NCBI GenBank assembly: GCA_032988165.1
Contig: JANTQF010000039.1
Location: 62,001-126,000, forward strand
Source of the DNA: Emmonsiellopsis sp. PD_33
Taxonomy: Eukaryota; Ascomycota; Eurotiomycetes; Onygenales; Ajellomycetaceae
Reading direction: 5' to 3'
Length of the DNA stretch: 64,000 nucleotides
The notes beneath the pieces were generated by a model that searched no databases, was not told the DNA's origin, and saw only the letters and a program-made list of their open reading frames with translations. How positions within the stretch are numbered: position 1 is the first letter of the stretch; each line of letters begins with the position of its first letter. Shown piece by piece: positions 43,053 to 54,950 of this stretch. The position numbers and the translations under genes were made by a program.

Positions 43053-44270
43053 ATGTCAATGCAATCCGAAGACAGCCATGGCACAGCCGATGATACTAGC
43101 GGCATGAACTATGCCTTCGAAACGAATCAAGAACATCCTTTCAGGAATTTCCCTACCAAGGTCGAGATCCCGCCTTGCGGACTCCTGAAGGGGATACTAT
43201 TCCTCAGCCCGTCCACCTACCGAGAGCGCGTCAGCGGCAACCTTTACCCGCGATTAAATGTCGGAATGGCCTGGACAAACAGGTTTCTCACCCAACCAGA
43301 GACCAACGCCTTCGTTGACAATGCGGTATATATAGCGACTGCGATAAGGGTTGGACAGATAATTGGCTTCGTTGCGGGGATTCGCTATTGCATGCCTGCA
43401 GCAAGAGCTTTCATGAGGAACGGCAAACTACTACCTTCAGTCGAACTTAAGAGAGTGGATCGCAAACCCCTCTTTTTTCGTGCTTTCGTGTTTACTCCGC
43501 TGTTCATGCTCTTCGGCACATCAGTTGGGGCATCGGTGGGAAGCATGCATACGGCAACCAGGGGCTACAAAGATCCCAGGCTTACTCAGTTTATGAAAGA
43601 TCGGGCGAAAGATGTCACCCCTGAAATTGAGGAACGTTATAGAAGGCTTAAGGTCGTCATGCAAAAGCCGCTCCCTCCGTTAAACACTGATTTTGAGCCA
43701 GCCGAGCCAACGCCCAAGACGTTTGCAAGACTTGTCGACTACGCGAATTTTGTTAGTGGAGATTATCAGCCACGAAGAACGACAGAAGCGCTCTCGCAAC
43801 AGCAACAGACATCAAGTGAGATAGGACAGAAACAGCAAACCCCGCCCCCAGGGCGACAACTACCCCGGCCCGGTGATCAACAAGATAATTCCCCCACTGC
43901 AAACAATGCCACGGAAGATTTCCTCGCCGGCGCCAACCCCGATTCCCCAAACACAACATCATCCAGCCAAGAAAGCGCATGGAACCGCCTCCGCAAATCC
44001 CTTCCACCCCCCGCCTCCCAGCCCGCAACCACTCGTGGAAGCGACGCCAACTATGATCAGCCCACCCCATCATCTCCCGGTAGTACATGGGACCGACTAC
44101 GCACCTCATCCCCCCAGACACAGGCGGAGCAGTGGCCAGAACAGCAAAGCCAGCGAGACGATGGTTCAACAAGTCGCTCGAAGGAGCAGGCACAGCGCGA
44201 CTTTGAAGTCTCGATGAATATGGAGTTACAGGTTGTGGGCGATGGGGAGAGTCTAGGGAAGAATTGGTAG
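43053..44270 (+). CDS. Uncharacterised membrane-associated protein with Q/P/S-rich tail
   Basis: An intronless gene of 405 aa that I do not recognise. Residues ~85-115 (YIATAIRVGQIIGFVAGIRYC) and ~145-170 (FFRAFVFTPLFMLFGTSVGASVG) are two Gly-containing hydrophobic segments that could form a membrane hairpin. From about residue 235 the protein is disordered, rich in Gln, Pro, Ser and Thr, with repeated SSQESAWNRLRKSLP / SSPGSTWDRLRTSSP units (spacing ~40 residues). No signal peptide is evident. The hairpin and Arg/Gly content would fit an organelle membrane, but that is a guess. Confidence 0.8.
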   Translation: MSMQSEDSHGTADDTSGMNYAFETNQEHPFRNFPTKVEIPPCGLLKGILFLSPSTYRERVSGNLYPRLNVGMAWTNRFLTQPETNAFVDNAVYIATAIRVGQIIGFVAGIRYCMPAARAFMRNGKLLPSVELKRVDRKPLFFRAFVFTPLFMLFGTSVGASVGSMHTATRGYKDPRLTQFMKDRAKDVTPEIEERYRRLKVVMQKPLPPLNTDFEPAEPTPKTFARLVDYANFVSGDYQPRRTTEALSQQQQTSSEIGQKQQTPPPGRQLPRPGDQQDNSPTANNATEDFLAGANPDSPNTTSSSQESAWNRLRKSLPPPASQPATTRGSDANYDQPTPSSPGSTWDRLRTSSPQTQAEQWPEQQSQRDDGSTSRSKEQAQRDFEVSMNMELQVVGDGESLGKNW

Positions 44271-45615
44271 GGTATCTTGCTATAACCTCCCATTGATCCA
44301 GTCAGAATTCCATTCCATCACGTTCGTTAGCTATGGCTTGCTCGTGACGTGACGTGATTGGATCGTTTTATATTTGATTCTATTTATTACCTTTTTATGT
44401 ATCTATATATTCTCCCTACAGCGGTTTCCACTATACAACGTATCGTATCCGCGCGATGTTCCGTTTCGGCTTGTTGATTCCCAGGCAGAAAGCTAGCTAG
44501 CTGGATGTATCAGAGATCAGATGGATGTACATACTCTACTTATTCCCCCCTTAACTAACTCTTCTTTGTATATTATTAACAAAAACTCAAAATACACATC
44601 TCCTTACTTAGATCATACGTATATCGGGAGAGGCGAGCAACAATCACGTACAAAGCTGCTTCAGGATGACGGAATGCGGGTGTACAGATGGATCGATTAA
44701 ATAGCTACGTATTGAGGGTTCTAACAAGAGTATGGAATATGGTAGGTAAATAGTAGTTTGCCGGGTAGATAAAGAGGTACTAGATAGGTTAAATAGGGGG
44801 GTAGGTAGCTTTAGAGCCGGTCGAGTCGGGCGGAGAGTTTTCTCATGAGCGAAAAAGAAACGGAAGGAGAAAAGGAAGGAGAAAAGGAAACGGAGCACTC
44901 AAACTCATTCCACTTCGTAACTAACTAATCTAATCAAGCGCACCGCTATTAAATGCATCGATCCCCCTGAGAAGAAGAAGGTGGTTGGTTGGTTGGTTGG
45001 ACGTAACAGTGAAGAAACTAAAGAAGGGGAAAAAATGAGAAAAGTAAGGGGGGTTGGTTGGGTGGGGAATCAATGGGTACATGTTTGGAAAGAAATGGAA
45101 AAACGCATTGACAATGGATAGATAAGCTGGGGGTGGATATTCTGATTTGATGAGGGGGGCAAGAATGAGTCGCTAAGATGAATATTCAGGGGGGAGGGGA
45201 TAGATATGACATATGGAGCCGGCCTGTGCTGAGGTAGTAAAGGCTGTCGATATGAACATTATACTCCCTCTTTCGCAATGAATCATAATAGAAGAGGAAC
45301 TAGGCAAAAGGGCAAAAAGAAAAGATAACAAGAAAAAGAAGGAAAGCAAAGAAAGAAAAGAAATAAAAGGAATTGCCGCTGACGGCCACGCTTGTCTTTA
45401 AACCTGGCAAAAAATTTCCAATCTACGGGATATAAATTCCAACAAGCAAAACTGGGGGTAGCGAGTACATATGGATGGGCCTTTTTCTCCATCGAGAAGT
45501 CGGTTCGTTGGTTCCCATCCCGTACATGACTTTTCATAGCGATTTTTCTAGCTTTTAGCAAAAAGTGTTCTCAGACAAGCAAAGGGTTGGCTCGGTTCGG
45601 TTCGCGGCTACCGAT
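44271..45615. other. Intergenic region between convergent genes
   Basis: 1.3 kb with purine-rich tracts (about 45000-45070 and 45285-45370) and tandem GGTT units near 44983-45000. It should contain both 3' UTRs. No gene is supported. Confidence 0.5.
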
Positions 45616-48600
45616 CTATATCTTGTTCTCTATAACGCTCTGAATCGTCAAGCTCTCGTATGGGGACGGCACATCCGAGTCCGTGGGCGAGGTCTTGTTC
45701 CGGCCCCGGCTCGTGCTTCTCATTCTGTCTGTGAACGTGCGGATTTTGCTCGTGAAGTTCTCGTTCACGCTGCGGCCGCGACGGTGCGAGGACTCAGAGT
45801 TCTTTCCGGAAGCTGAAGTCTCTGCGGGAGAGAAGACGGTCGGGTTGAGCTGTGGGCCTGCATCGACTACCTTTGGTGCGTCGTCGATGGCGATGTTTAT
45901 CGTGCCGACGCCGGATACCAGCGAATTGCGCGGTTCATACGCGTTCGATTGCGGGTTATACTGCGGAGGTGGTGGAGGTGGAGGAGGGGATTGGAGGTGT
46001 CGAAGTTCTGGGAGAAGAGGTGGAGGCATCGCATTTGTATTCGCATTCGCATTCGGCGGGTTTTGAGCTAGGTCGTGCGATGTCTGCCGACGATGCGAGA
46101 AATTATGAGCAGGCTTGCTACTTGGCAGTTGCTGCTGGTAGTGCGGGTGAGCAGCGAGGCCATGTACGCTTCCGGACGGTTCGAGGTGTTCAGGGGGGGC
46201 CGACATGGAGCGGGAAATATGGTGTCCCGGTGGCCGATATGTTGAATCGTTGAGTGTCATCATATTGTCAGGGATGTCCGGTAAGGCTGGGGCTGTGGAG
46301 TCAACATAGCCAGTGCTGTACTTGGGATGCCTCATTGCCCTTGGAGTCGCTGGAAGCCCGATAGGGACACTCGAGAGTCCACGCCCGGAGTGTCCCGAAT
46401 TAGAGCCGCTTGAATCAGAGGGAGATATTCTATGGCCACCAGCCCTCTGGCTGAAGGACGCGCCGGTCTGCGGTGGACTGTCTCCCGTACGCTGCCGTGA
46501 AATGTTGTTTTGAACTTCGCCTGGGAGAGGAATTGTCGGAGCGGACGGGCGGCGTGCTAGGGACAAACGCCTAGCTTCCAACTCCGCAGCTGCAAGTTCC
46601 TTTCTTGTACGTTCTGCTGCACTCAGTACTGGGGTTGGTTGTCGGCGGCTTTCAAGAGTCGCGGTGGAAGGGATTTCGTGGTCAACCGAATATGCATTCC
46701 GATGTCCGCTGGTAAAGGTATCTCTGCGTGAGCTATTCGCACGATCACGACTCTGCCTGCTCTGAGAACGCGTGCGTTCTCTCCTCCGATCCGGGGATGG
46801 ATCACGCCGAGCACTCGTACCGCGCTCCGGGCGACGTGTTAGACTTCGTTGCTTGGATCGCATCCGATGTTTCCTGTCAACGTTGACCAGTCGAAGCCCG
46901 TCTTCGATATCAGGACCACCACGATTTGAGTCCCTCCCAGACGGGGACATTGGGAGCGGCGAAGATGGTGATCTTAGACCGCTCGCCTCCTCCCGTTTCT
47001 TGCTCCTACCTCGGGTTGTCCCTTTATACTGGGAATCAGGACTATGGTAGCGGGTTGTGGTTCGACTAGAGGAACCGCCAGCTGTCCGGGAGGTAGATCT
47101 ATGACTGCGATCTCTAGATTTTGACGTTGACCGAGCACGGGAACGCGTTCTGTGCCTTCTGCTGCTCTTATGTCGACTATGATCCACGCCTAACTTTGAT
47201 TGGTCGTCCCCAGTGGTAGTATCTGTGTTGGTGGCCGAGTAGAGAGCTAGGTCCTCTGGAGACATGGGGATTGGCGACGACGGCGACCGTTTTGCCGGTT
47301 GAATGTATCGCTGATTGCTCCTTCCGCGAGATTCTTTGGAATGCGTTCGGGAACCACGTCCGTGGCGGCCTTTAGTGCTAGAATCAGTATCGGTGTTTCG
47401 CCTTTCACGAGTGCCACCTCGGTGATGTTGTGAGTAGTAGCTGGCTTCGTCGAGGCTGCTGATATACTGATCGATACTCCTAACGCTAGCGTTTGCGCTT
47501 TTCGTTGATCTTGCACTGCCCGTTGACATAGCTGAGCTATAAAAACTTTCATCACGTCTCTGGTTTTGTGATAGTGGTCGACGCAAGCCATCATACGAGC
47601 TGGCGGAAGAGGGGTCATTCTGTGGGAGAATTTGTACCGGCGGCCACTGGATATGAAGACCTTCCGCCTTCCGGTCTCCCTTGCGCTCGCGCGATTTAGT
47701 TCGGCTTCGGGACTGTGCTTTCAGAGACTCAAATATGGCGTTTGGAGGCGAGAATGGCCGATCGCCGTCAATTCCATTGTCACTGGCTAGAACAGCAGTT
47801 GTTGGAGTCCTTCTAGGCGTTTCGGGCGCAGGGCTGTACCTGGCAGAGGTTAACAAGAGTGGTTCTGATGAGTTATCATTAGATGCACGGGTGGCATCTC
47901 TCTCTTTATCCGAGCCGGAATCAACTGGCGTTGGCAAGCCTTTGGGGATCGTAAACGCAGGAGGATTTACATCGATAGGAGTCTCTCCAATAGATGGAAG
48001 CCTATGTTTGGCATAGCTATTGGGGGTTCCCGTTCGAGCCGTTCGACCAACGGGCAATCTATTTGAACCAAACCCTCCAGGGGAGGTAGGGTCTGCGAGC
48101 GCAGATTCGGCAATGGGAGTGACTCCAGGCGCATTAGTTGGAGTGCGATCAGCGGAGGTGAGGCCGGGAAACTTGAATTGCTGGCTGTTCGGGTGCGGGC
48201 TGAACGAGGTGATAAGTTTCAATGCAGGACTCTTCAGGTTGCGAGGTGGAGGAAGCAGCGAATTGGCGTTGTTCGAATTATCAAGGCTCGTTGGTGTTGT
48301 GCCTCGAGATCTGGCCAGTTGGTCCGACAGTATGGTGGTCATTTGGGCACTTGGGGAGGTCCATGGCTCGGCAGGCTCCGAATCTGTACAAGAAAAGCAC
48401 CGTATTGCCAGATGTTGCTGGGAGTTCTGTACCACATGCTCGCCCCATTTGCGGACCAAATATGATTGTCGCTGCCATTCGGTGGGCATCAACAGGCAGG
48501 TCAAAAGGATAGCCTCCATAAACTGATTTCTGGATACGTAAACTTCAATAGCGTCGTTACTATCACCCATGGCCAGGAGAACTGCGGCGGAAGCATGAAT

Positions 48601-50627
48601 ATCGCCTTTCGCCAAGAGCTTCTGTACCAGCGCTTGGCCGAGATGTTTGGTATGGCTCATATTCCCAAGTTGGGTCAAGGCAAGCAACATCCAATCAGTA
48701 GACTGGCTAGAACCAGGTCCAATCATGGAGGCTATAAGACTAGGATCAATCTCTCCAAGCCAGCGAGCGAGGAGAATGGCATGCTGGGTTCCTGGGGTAT
48801 GACGACGGAGCTCATCCCTGATCAGGTCCTCAATGTCCCCTTCCCAACCAAACACCACGCTGAGCATCTGTCTCCTCAACTGATCAGGGGTCAAAAGCGC
48901 GTCGTTCTGGGGACAAGGGGGCTGGAATGGAACATTGTTCACGCGAGTTCGAGTATGCGGGAACAGTTCGGTGATAGGTTGATCAAGCGCATTGTTGTTC
49001 GGGACATACTCATATCTTAGCCGCGATGAGCCTCGGCCGTATGACCTCCTCGAAGACGTCGACATGGATGAAGCGTAATTAATTGACGTCCCCGAGCGCG
49101 ATTCCGGGATCGACGGAATTGGCGAGCCTACTGAGAACGTTGTGCCACTATTATAAGATCTCGAGCGCGCTGACATGGGCCCATGCATGCGATTATAGGA
49201 ATTTTGAGAACTAGCAGAAGTGGTGGTCTGACTCCCAGCTGACATCGGACTGACCATATTCGACCGCTCACGCCGGGCCATATCTACCGCATTCTGCTCG
49301 AATGCTCGTCCAGATGCCGGAGATGGGCTTCGAACTCGATCGCTAAGGGTTCCCTGCGAATGTTGTGCCAAGTTTTGCGAAGTAAGCCCCGATTCTACGT
49401 TCTGCGTTTTTTGCTCTTCGGCCTGAACAGGTTGTGGGGAGATAGGAACATGTTGGACATTAGCAACCATGGTGGGATTTTCAAGGTCATATTGCTGGAT
49501 CGTATGGTTTGGCCCCAAGGTAAAAAGAGTAGCTGTGGGTCCGTAGTTTGCAAGACCTTTCACTCCCTGTACGGTTGGGACTGGCTCGTAGGTTACATGC
49601 TTCGTCCTCACATCCCATGCCCAGGTTTCTCTGAAACAAATCAGCGGCCAGATCTGGGAAACTACAAAGGGGAAATAGCAACACTTACCCTTCGGCATAC
49701 TGAACGATCCGCCCATTTTTTGACCAGGCCAGCCACTTTGGCCCTGGTGAGGCGAATTCTGATCTTTTGAGAGACCTAATCACGCGAGGGGGGTCATTTA
49801 CAGGGGGTTTCGATACGCTCCAGACAAGCAAATCTCCTTCAATAGTCTGACTCGCAAGCATATCCGACTTCTGCTTCGTAGACGATGCATGCCAGGCCAA
49901 TGAGATAATTGAAGAAGGCGCCCTGGACGTGGTGAGGGTATGTAATATAGTGAACGGTTGAATATTGGCGATTAATATTGAACCATTTTGATACCTAAAG
50001 GCCCCTGTTAACACAACCATTTCGCGACATCCTAGAATAAAAATGCCTACCCGATAGCATATGTCCGGCAATCCGTTCCTGGAGCTAGAGCGGTGATGGG
50101 ATCGAAAATGGTGCGGGCGGATATATGTTCGGAGGTAGAGGGTTCAAATAGTATAACTTCCCCCTTCGCATTTCCTAGATGGTAGTCAGTTACGGCTGAT
50201 ATTGTCGAATTTGCGGGGTCGTTGCCCTACCGAAAGTCACATTTCCATTTCGCATCCATGTTGCGACTCGAATATGCTCGAAAGAAGCAAACCGCGATAT
50301 CTCTTGTCCGGTAAACAAATCCCAGACGATTGCCGTCTGGCTCACATCGTAACTGACTACCAGCCTACCCGCGCCTCGTTCGCTAACATTATCCACGGAG
50401 ATAAACTGGATCTTTTCCTGGTGACGGTCGAACCGCCGCTCGATTGCCAACGTATCGTGATGGAGGCACAGGACAGTCGAGCCCTGTGAGAAAAGGAAGA
50501 GCGATGCGGTCGACGCACAGGGTTCGAAATCGTCGTATCCTTGCATCGGGCTCATTACGAGAGCGCCGGAGGCAGATCTCGAGCCCGACGACATCGACCT
50601 ATGTCGGACGAGCTGGTCTGAGGACAT
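45616..50627 (-). CDS. Large WD40-repeat protein with long RS-rich disordered tail
   Basis: Four exons (50231-50627, 50051-50174, 49689-49994, 45616-49630) give 1,613 aa in phase. Residues ~30-370 carry WD40-type blades (LVVSYDVSQTAIVWDLFTG, GDLLVWSVSKP, ETWAWDVRTKHV, TIQQYDLENP). Residues ~530-720 are helical (LLARWLGEIDPSLIASMIG, LVQKLLAKGDIHASAAVLLAMGDSNDAIEVY) and resemble the alpha-solenoid that follows beta-propellers in coat and Gemin5-type scaffold proteins. The rest, about 900 residues, is disordered and rich in Ser, Arg, Pro and Thr, with many RS/RSRS patches and polyproline near residue 1,515. The 4.0-kb last exon has no intron. I infer a scaffold or RNA-related role and cannot name the gene. 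Start ATG 50627 directly follows an in-frame GTG. Confidence 0.88.
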
Positions 50628-52212
50628 CACGCCGACATGAAGAAGACACCAGCGATGATGCGTCTATACATATGTCAACGGCCCCGTCGTACAGTTTAGT
50701 AAAGTCTCAGTTGGCAGGAAAGCGGAAAGGAGAAGAGGAAGTCGGAGAAAAGGAAGAGACAGGCCAAAAAGCAAATATGGGAGATTGAGAAGTGACGGAA
50801 TCAGGGGTTGCAGGACACCGCGGTCACATACTTCCTCGTTTAGAATAACAGCCCTATCGGTTGTCCAATTCCCAGTCGTATGAGAATGCCACTGCTGAGC
50901 GCCAACAAAATAACCGCCGTGCGAAACAGTGGTATGCGACCCTTAGTGCAAACGGCGAGTGACGGGCGCCTGAGCACGGGGAATAATTTGTCGAGGACCC
51001 AAGTATGGGAGCCGCCGTTGTAGAATAGCGGAAATTCAAGCAGACGAGCTGTTGAATATGTGCGAGGGTTGAGGGTGGGTGGAGGAGCTGCAGGAGGAGG
51101 AGGGAGAGCTGAGGTTGTCTCCGAAGTACTTACACGAAGGTGAGGAGCAAGTGACAGGGAGCATAATTCGGGCGGAAACTCTTGTATCTCCCGTGCAGAG
51201 GAAACGTGAGCGATAAAGAGGCTAAGGGCAAAGAACCAGCCCAAGCAGCAATCGACACTACGTATCCGTACTGTTATTTGCCCGCCACGACGAGGATGGT
51301 GGAAATGGGCATGGGGAGGCTGGCAGCGAATGAAGACGGTGAGGTTTGGCGGGGGGGAACAAAGTGGCTCGTGTAGCTCTGGGACATCAAGAAGCGCCCA
51401 CACCGATGCAAGGATAGCATTGAGGGGGGCGGATCACATCACATTTTGGCCCTCGAGTCAGTCAAACTATATCGGCAGAGAAAAAGCAAATACAGCGACG
51501 GCGGGCAGGGATAGGCTGAGTGGGGTGAGGACATAAAATGCCGGCGCACTCGCATTTTGCTTTTTTGCATGTATTTATTTTTGGCTACAAATGATTCAAC
51601 AGGCTGGTAAATGTAGCTTCAAGGCCAGTTTATCAACTGATAGAGATCGGGGGCCATTTAGAACACATCTATGGCTCGATCTGCTGGCTGCACAAAGGAC
51701 AGCAGATGAGGGCATCGCTAGCCTAGCACAGAGCGGGATTGCAGGCCGAGCACAGTATCTGAAAGAGGCCCCCATCTGCAAGGCTCTGGCGGCGGCTGGT
51801 GGGCAAGAAAGGCCAGAAATAGCAACCAACTGCCAGTAACAAACAAGGACGACGACTCGGAACTGGAGCGCAGTGACATAATCTCAGACGGAGAGCGGCT
51901 GCAGCCAACCGATTGGCAGGATTGCATCGAGGCGCAGGGGATATCAATCTCGCTTTGGCTGTGGTCGTCCTGCTCTGCACGACGGATAGCAGTGATAGGA
52001 CGGCGGGAGCGGGCCCTGGGGATGGAGGATGAGTTCACGACGACCGCGAGACCGTGATCACGGCGGAGGACCCAAGAACCAGCGACGCATCCGCAGCGCG
52101 AAGCATGGCCGAGCAGCGCATGGCATCGTTCAGCGCAACGATGGCATGGGATGAGGTTGGCAATTAGGGCAGAAGCGGCTGGGCAAATCAGCGCCGCCAG
52201 GAACGGCAGTCA

Positions 52213-52270
52213 GGGTTAGGGCTTGGGCGGCCAGGCTGGGTTAGGGCTAGGGCGCAGCCGCTAGGGCTTC
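52213..52270 (+). repeat. Telomere-like TTAGGG/CTAGGG patch
   Basis: Two TTAGGG and several CTAGGG or CTTGGG variants in about 58 bp. It shares the 13-mer GGTTAGGGCTTGG with the minus strand at 27551-27577. The units are not contiguous, so this is not a true telomeric array. Confidence 0.6.
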
Positions 52271-52844
52271 TCCGTCACGCGGATTGGCTGCCGACACCCC
52301 CTGAACTTCTTCACGCTGCACGCCCCGTCACCCTCGGCGCCAATCACCGGCTGCAGCTGGGTGATGGCCAGCCCTCGCCGCTGTGATGCCCGAGTCCTGG
52401 CTGATGACAGGCCGCCCGCTGCCAGAGCCCGGCGCGTAGAAATTGCCCAGTTCCCAACTGCCCAGGAAGCCGCTCATCGGTCCTGGAGAGACATCTCTGC
52501 ATTGTTCGTTGCATCCTCTACCATCAGCCATCGCAGGTTGAGCCAGCAGCCCGACAACTACCTGTTGGGAGTGTCAAAGTATGGCATCTGCAACTCCAGA
52601 CACTCTTCCACGGCCGAGACTCAGAGGGGTAACCCAGCACTATGATTGCCAAGTTTATGCGGCCTTGTGGCCATCCCAAGCGAAAACGACCGTGCAAGGG
52701 TCTATCCACAATGAAGACGAATCATATCCCTGCGGGTGTTCCCTCTTCCCCTTCCATCGCTGCCGTTGGGCCGTGGCCCTTGGGGGCTGAGTGGGCAACT
52801 TGGGGCAAGCGAGAGTCAATGCTAGTATCTTGTGCAATCTAGAT

Positions 52845-53108
52845 ATGGACGAATTGAACACCGCACTCTGGGCATACGTTTCTACAAATAAAAAGGCCGT
52901 GGCCGATAAGGAGTACCATAGCCAACAGGCAATCCATAATATGGAGCAATATATTACCCCCGAGGACAATATTTCTCGAGCACTTACTTATCTTGAGCAC
53001 AAGTCTGATAGCTCTGCAACTCAAGCCTACGAACCCCGCCGCGATCGACTTCTCCAGGATGTGCGAAGGGCCGCAACTTTAAGGAAAGACGTGCATCCAT
53101 GCGTCTGA
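52845..53108 (+). CDS. Weak candidate small protein or exon (87 aa)
   Basis: An ATG-initiated frame of 88 codons with a balanced, soluble-protein composition (MDELNTALWAYVSTNKKA... ) that looks more protein-like than its surroundings. A possible splice acceptor (ATCTAG) lies just upstream at 52837-52842. No family is recognised and no upstream exon is evident. It could be a relic exon or chance. Confidence 0.2.
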   Translation: MDELNTALWAYVSTNKKAVADKEYHSQQAIHNMEQYITPEDNISRALTYLEHKSDSSATQAYEPRRDRLLQDVRRAATLRKDVHPCV

Positions 53109-54341
53109 TTTTCGGCTAAACAAGTCAAAGTTCAGACCTAAAGTTTTTGTCACACACAAAAGTACACATGTCACAGCTAGCTTTTAAGTCCGCGCTGTGA
53201 CTGCGGGTTCTTGAGGTTCGATCATGATAGCTAACTTATCTGTAGCTTTGTGCAAGATCGTCAGCCCAGCAAGGTTTATTATCCATTCCATTCCTTTTCA
53301 CGAGGTCCTGGAAAGTCAATTCTCCTAGAGCCCATTTTTCGTGTTGGTGTGAACATCATGCTACCCATCTCGACCCCCAAGATCTCTCACCAGGGCCTAC
53401 CGCATTGAAGCCTCAAAAGGAACGACCCACCGATGTCACTATGCACATATCCGTCGATCGGAACCCTATTCCACCATTTGTTTGCTCAAACTCCAAGAAC
53501 CAAGCAATACACTCTACCAATTCGGCCATTGCATATTCAAGGCTGTCCTTTCAAGCTATCTATCATACTCCGGCCGTACCCCCCCCCTCCAAAACACCCC
53601 AGCATGCGGCTGTTTCAAGATTCAGCTTTCCCATGCTCAAAAAGTAAGGTTGCTGAGCTAGGCGGGGGATCTGCAATGTTTCAATATATTCAAAACTGTT
53701 TCTTTTCCCCTGCTGTTGCATTCAATCGCTTCTACAGGGCGGATGTTTCTTCACACGAGAAACGTTAAATTTACTACCCTCAGCGAGGTGTGTGATGCAA
53801 TAAAGCTCAACATAATGTCCGTGGAGGGCCAATTGAGTGAACTGCATACTGGGGTAGCACCGTCGCGAACTTTCCCCCTTTTTTTCACCTAGGTAGGCGA
53901 TTGCGATTATGCGGAGTTACTGGAGGTTCATAGGGGACGCATGCAAACATATTCAAAGCTCACGGGGGAAGTAGAGCAACTGTGTTGTTTAAACCGACGA
54001 GGATTTCTCTGCGTTGTTTGAATATTTGTAAGGTTTCAAAAATAATCGAGAAACTGTAGAAGATATTGTGCTTTTCAAAAACCTTGCGAAAGTCGCGTAA
54101 ATAATCCAGTAACTAGTTAAAAATCCCCAACACGATGATCAACACGTCCATTTCGCGTCAAATCTTCCCCAAGTTCCCACTCTGTCCTCGCCAACATTTA
54201 AATCCATCTCCTTCTTCCAGAGACAAATACCGAACAATTACCCCCATCTCTACAGTCACTCTCCTATTTTAATTCCAGCTTGAATTAACCCATATCTCAA
54301 TCCAATTTGCACCCTAAAACTCCAACTTCTCTACGGACCAA

Positions 54342-54950
54342 ATGGCACTCCCAACAACCTTAGGCATCCATGAAAGGCTCGAAATCGCCATCGACGACGT
54401 ATCTGACTCGAGATTACGCACTCTGGTGAAAGATCTACACAAGAACTTTCCCGACGCTAAAAAATGGCTGGAGAACGAGCTGCTCACGACCGAGGAAGAG
54501 ATCCAGCGACATGCAGAGAGCCAGCGCGACATCGATGAGAAAAAGAAAGATGCAGACACAATGAAACCCGCAGACCTGAAGCGGCCGCGTCGCCGCCATG
54601 TGATTTGCGACAACTGCAAAGAGGAATTCGATGTGTTGGATAATTCCAAGGAGAGTTGTCGATATCATCCTAGTAGGTCAAGCCAATACTTCGGGTCCGT
54701 CGTTTTGATTTAGGTGTTTTTGGAACTGAGAATTGGTACCTATGTAGAGAAATGTTATCCAGATTATGAGTGGTTTGACAACATGGTCGAAGACTGTGGT
54801 ATTGGTATTTCTCATGATGGCGAGGAAGCACTTGAGGAGTTTCCTCAGGGGTATATCTATCGGTGCTGTGGTCGGACGGGTCTAGGGGAGCCATGTAAGG
54901 CAGATAGGCATGTGGAAAGGCACGCAAAGAGGATGAGGACCTATTATTAA
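54342..54950 (+). CDS. Small CHORD-like zinc-binding protein
   Basis: Two exons encode about 180 aa. Residues ~1-75 are helical and charged. Then come VICDNCKEEFDVLDNSKESCRYHP and, in exon 2, YRCCGRTGLGEPCKADRH. The spacing of C..C, C.YHP, CC, C and H follows the CHORD zinc-domain pattern, known from Rar1/CHP-type co-chaperone proteins, although this protein is much shorter. The splice junction is uncertain: donor GTCAAG at 54677 with acceptor CTGAG ending at 54730 keeps the frame, while the stronger-looking donor GTAGGT at 54673 does not. The stop is TAA 54948-54950. Confidence 0.72.

Larger units (their letters stand above)
50628..54341. other. Gene-poor stretch of 3.7 kb
   Basis: Contains the WD40 gene promoter, several short motif-free frames, a TTAGGG-like patch (52213-52270) and one weak candidate frame (52845-53108). 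GC-rich, repeat-like sequence at about 51850-52500 could be an old degraded element; I could not delimit ends. Confidence 0.45.

Noticed and set aside
50840..51403. 187-codon frame on the minus strand upstream of the WD40 gene
   Set aside because: Pro/Ser/Leu-rich without domains; overlaps the likely promoter/5' UTR of the WD40 gene.
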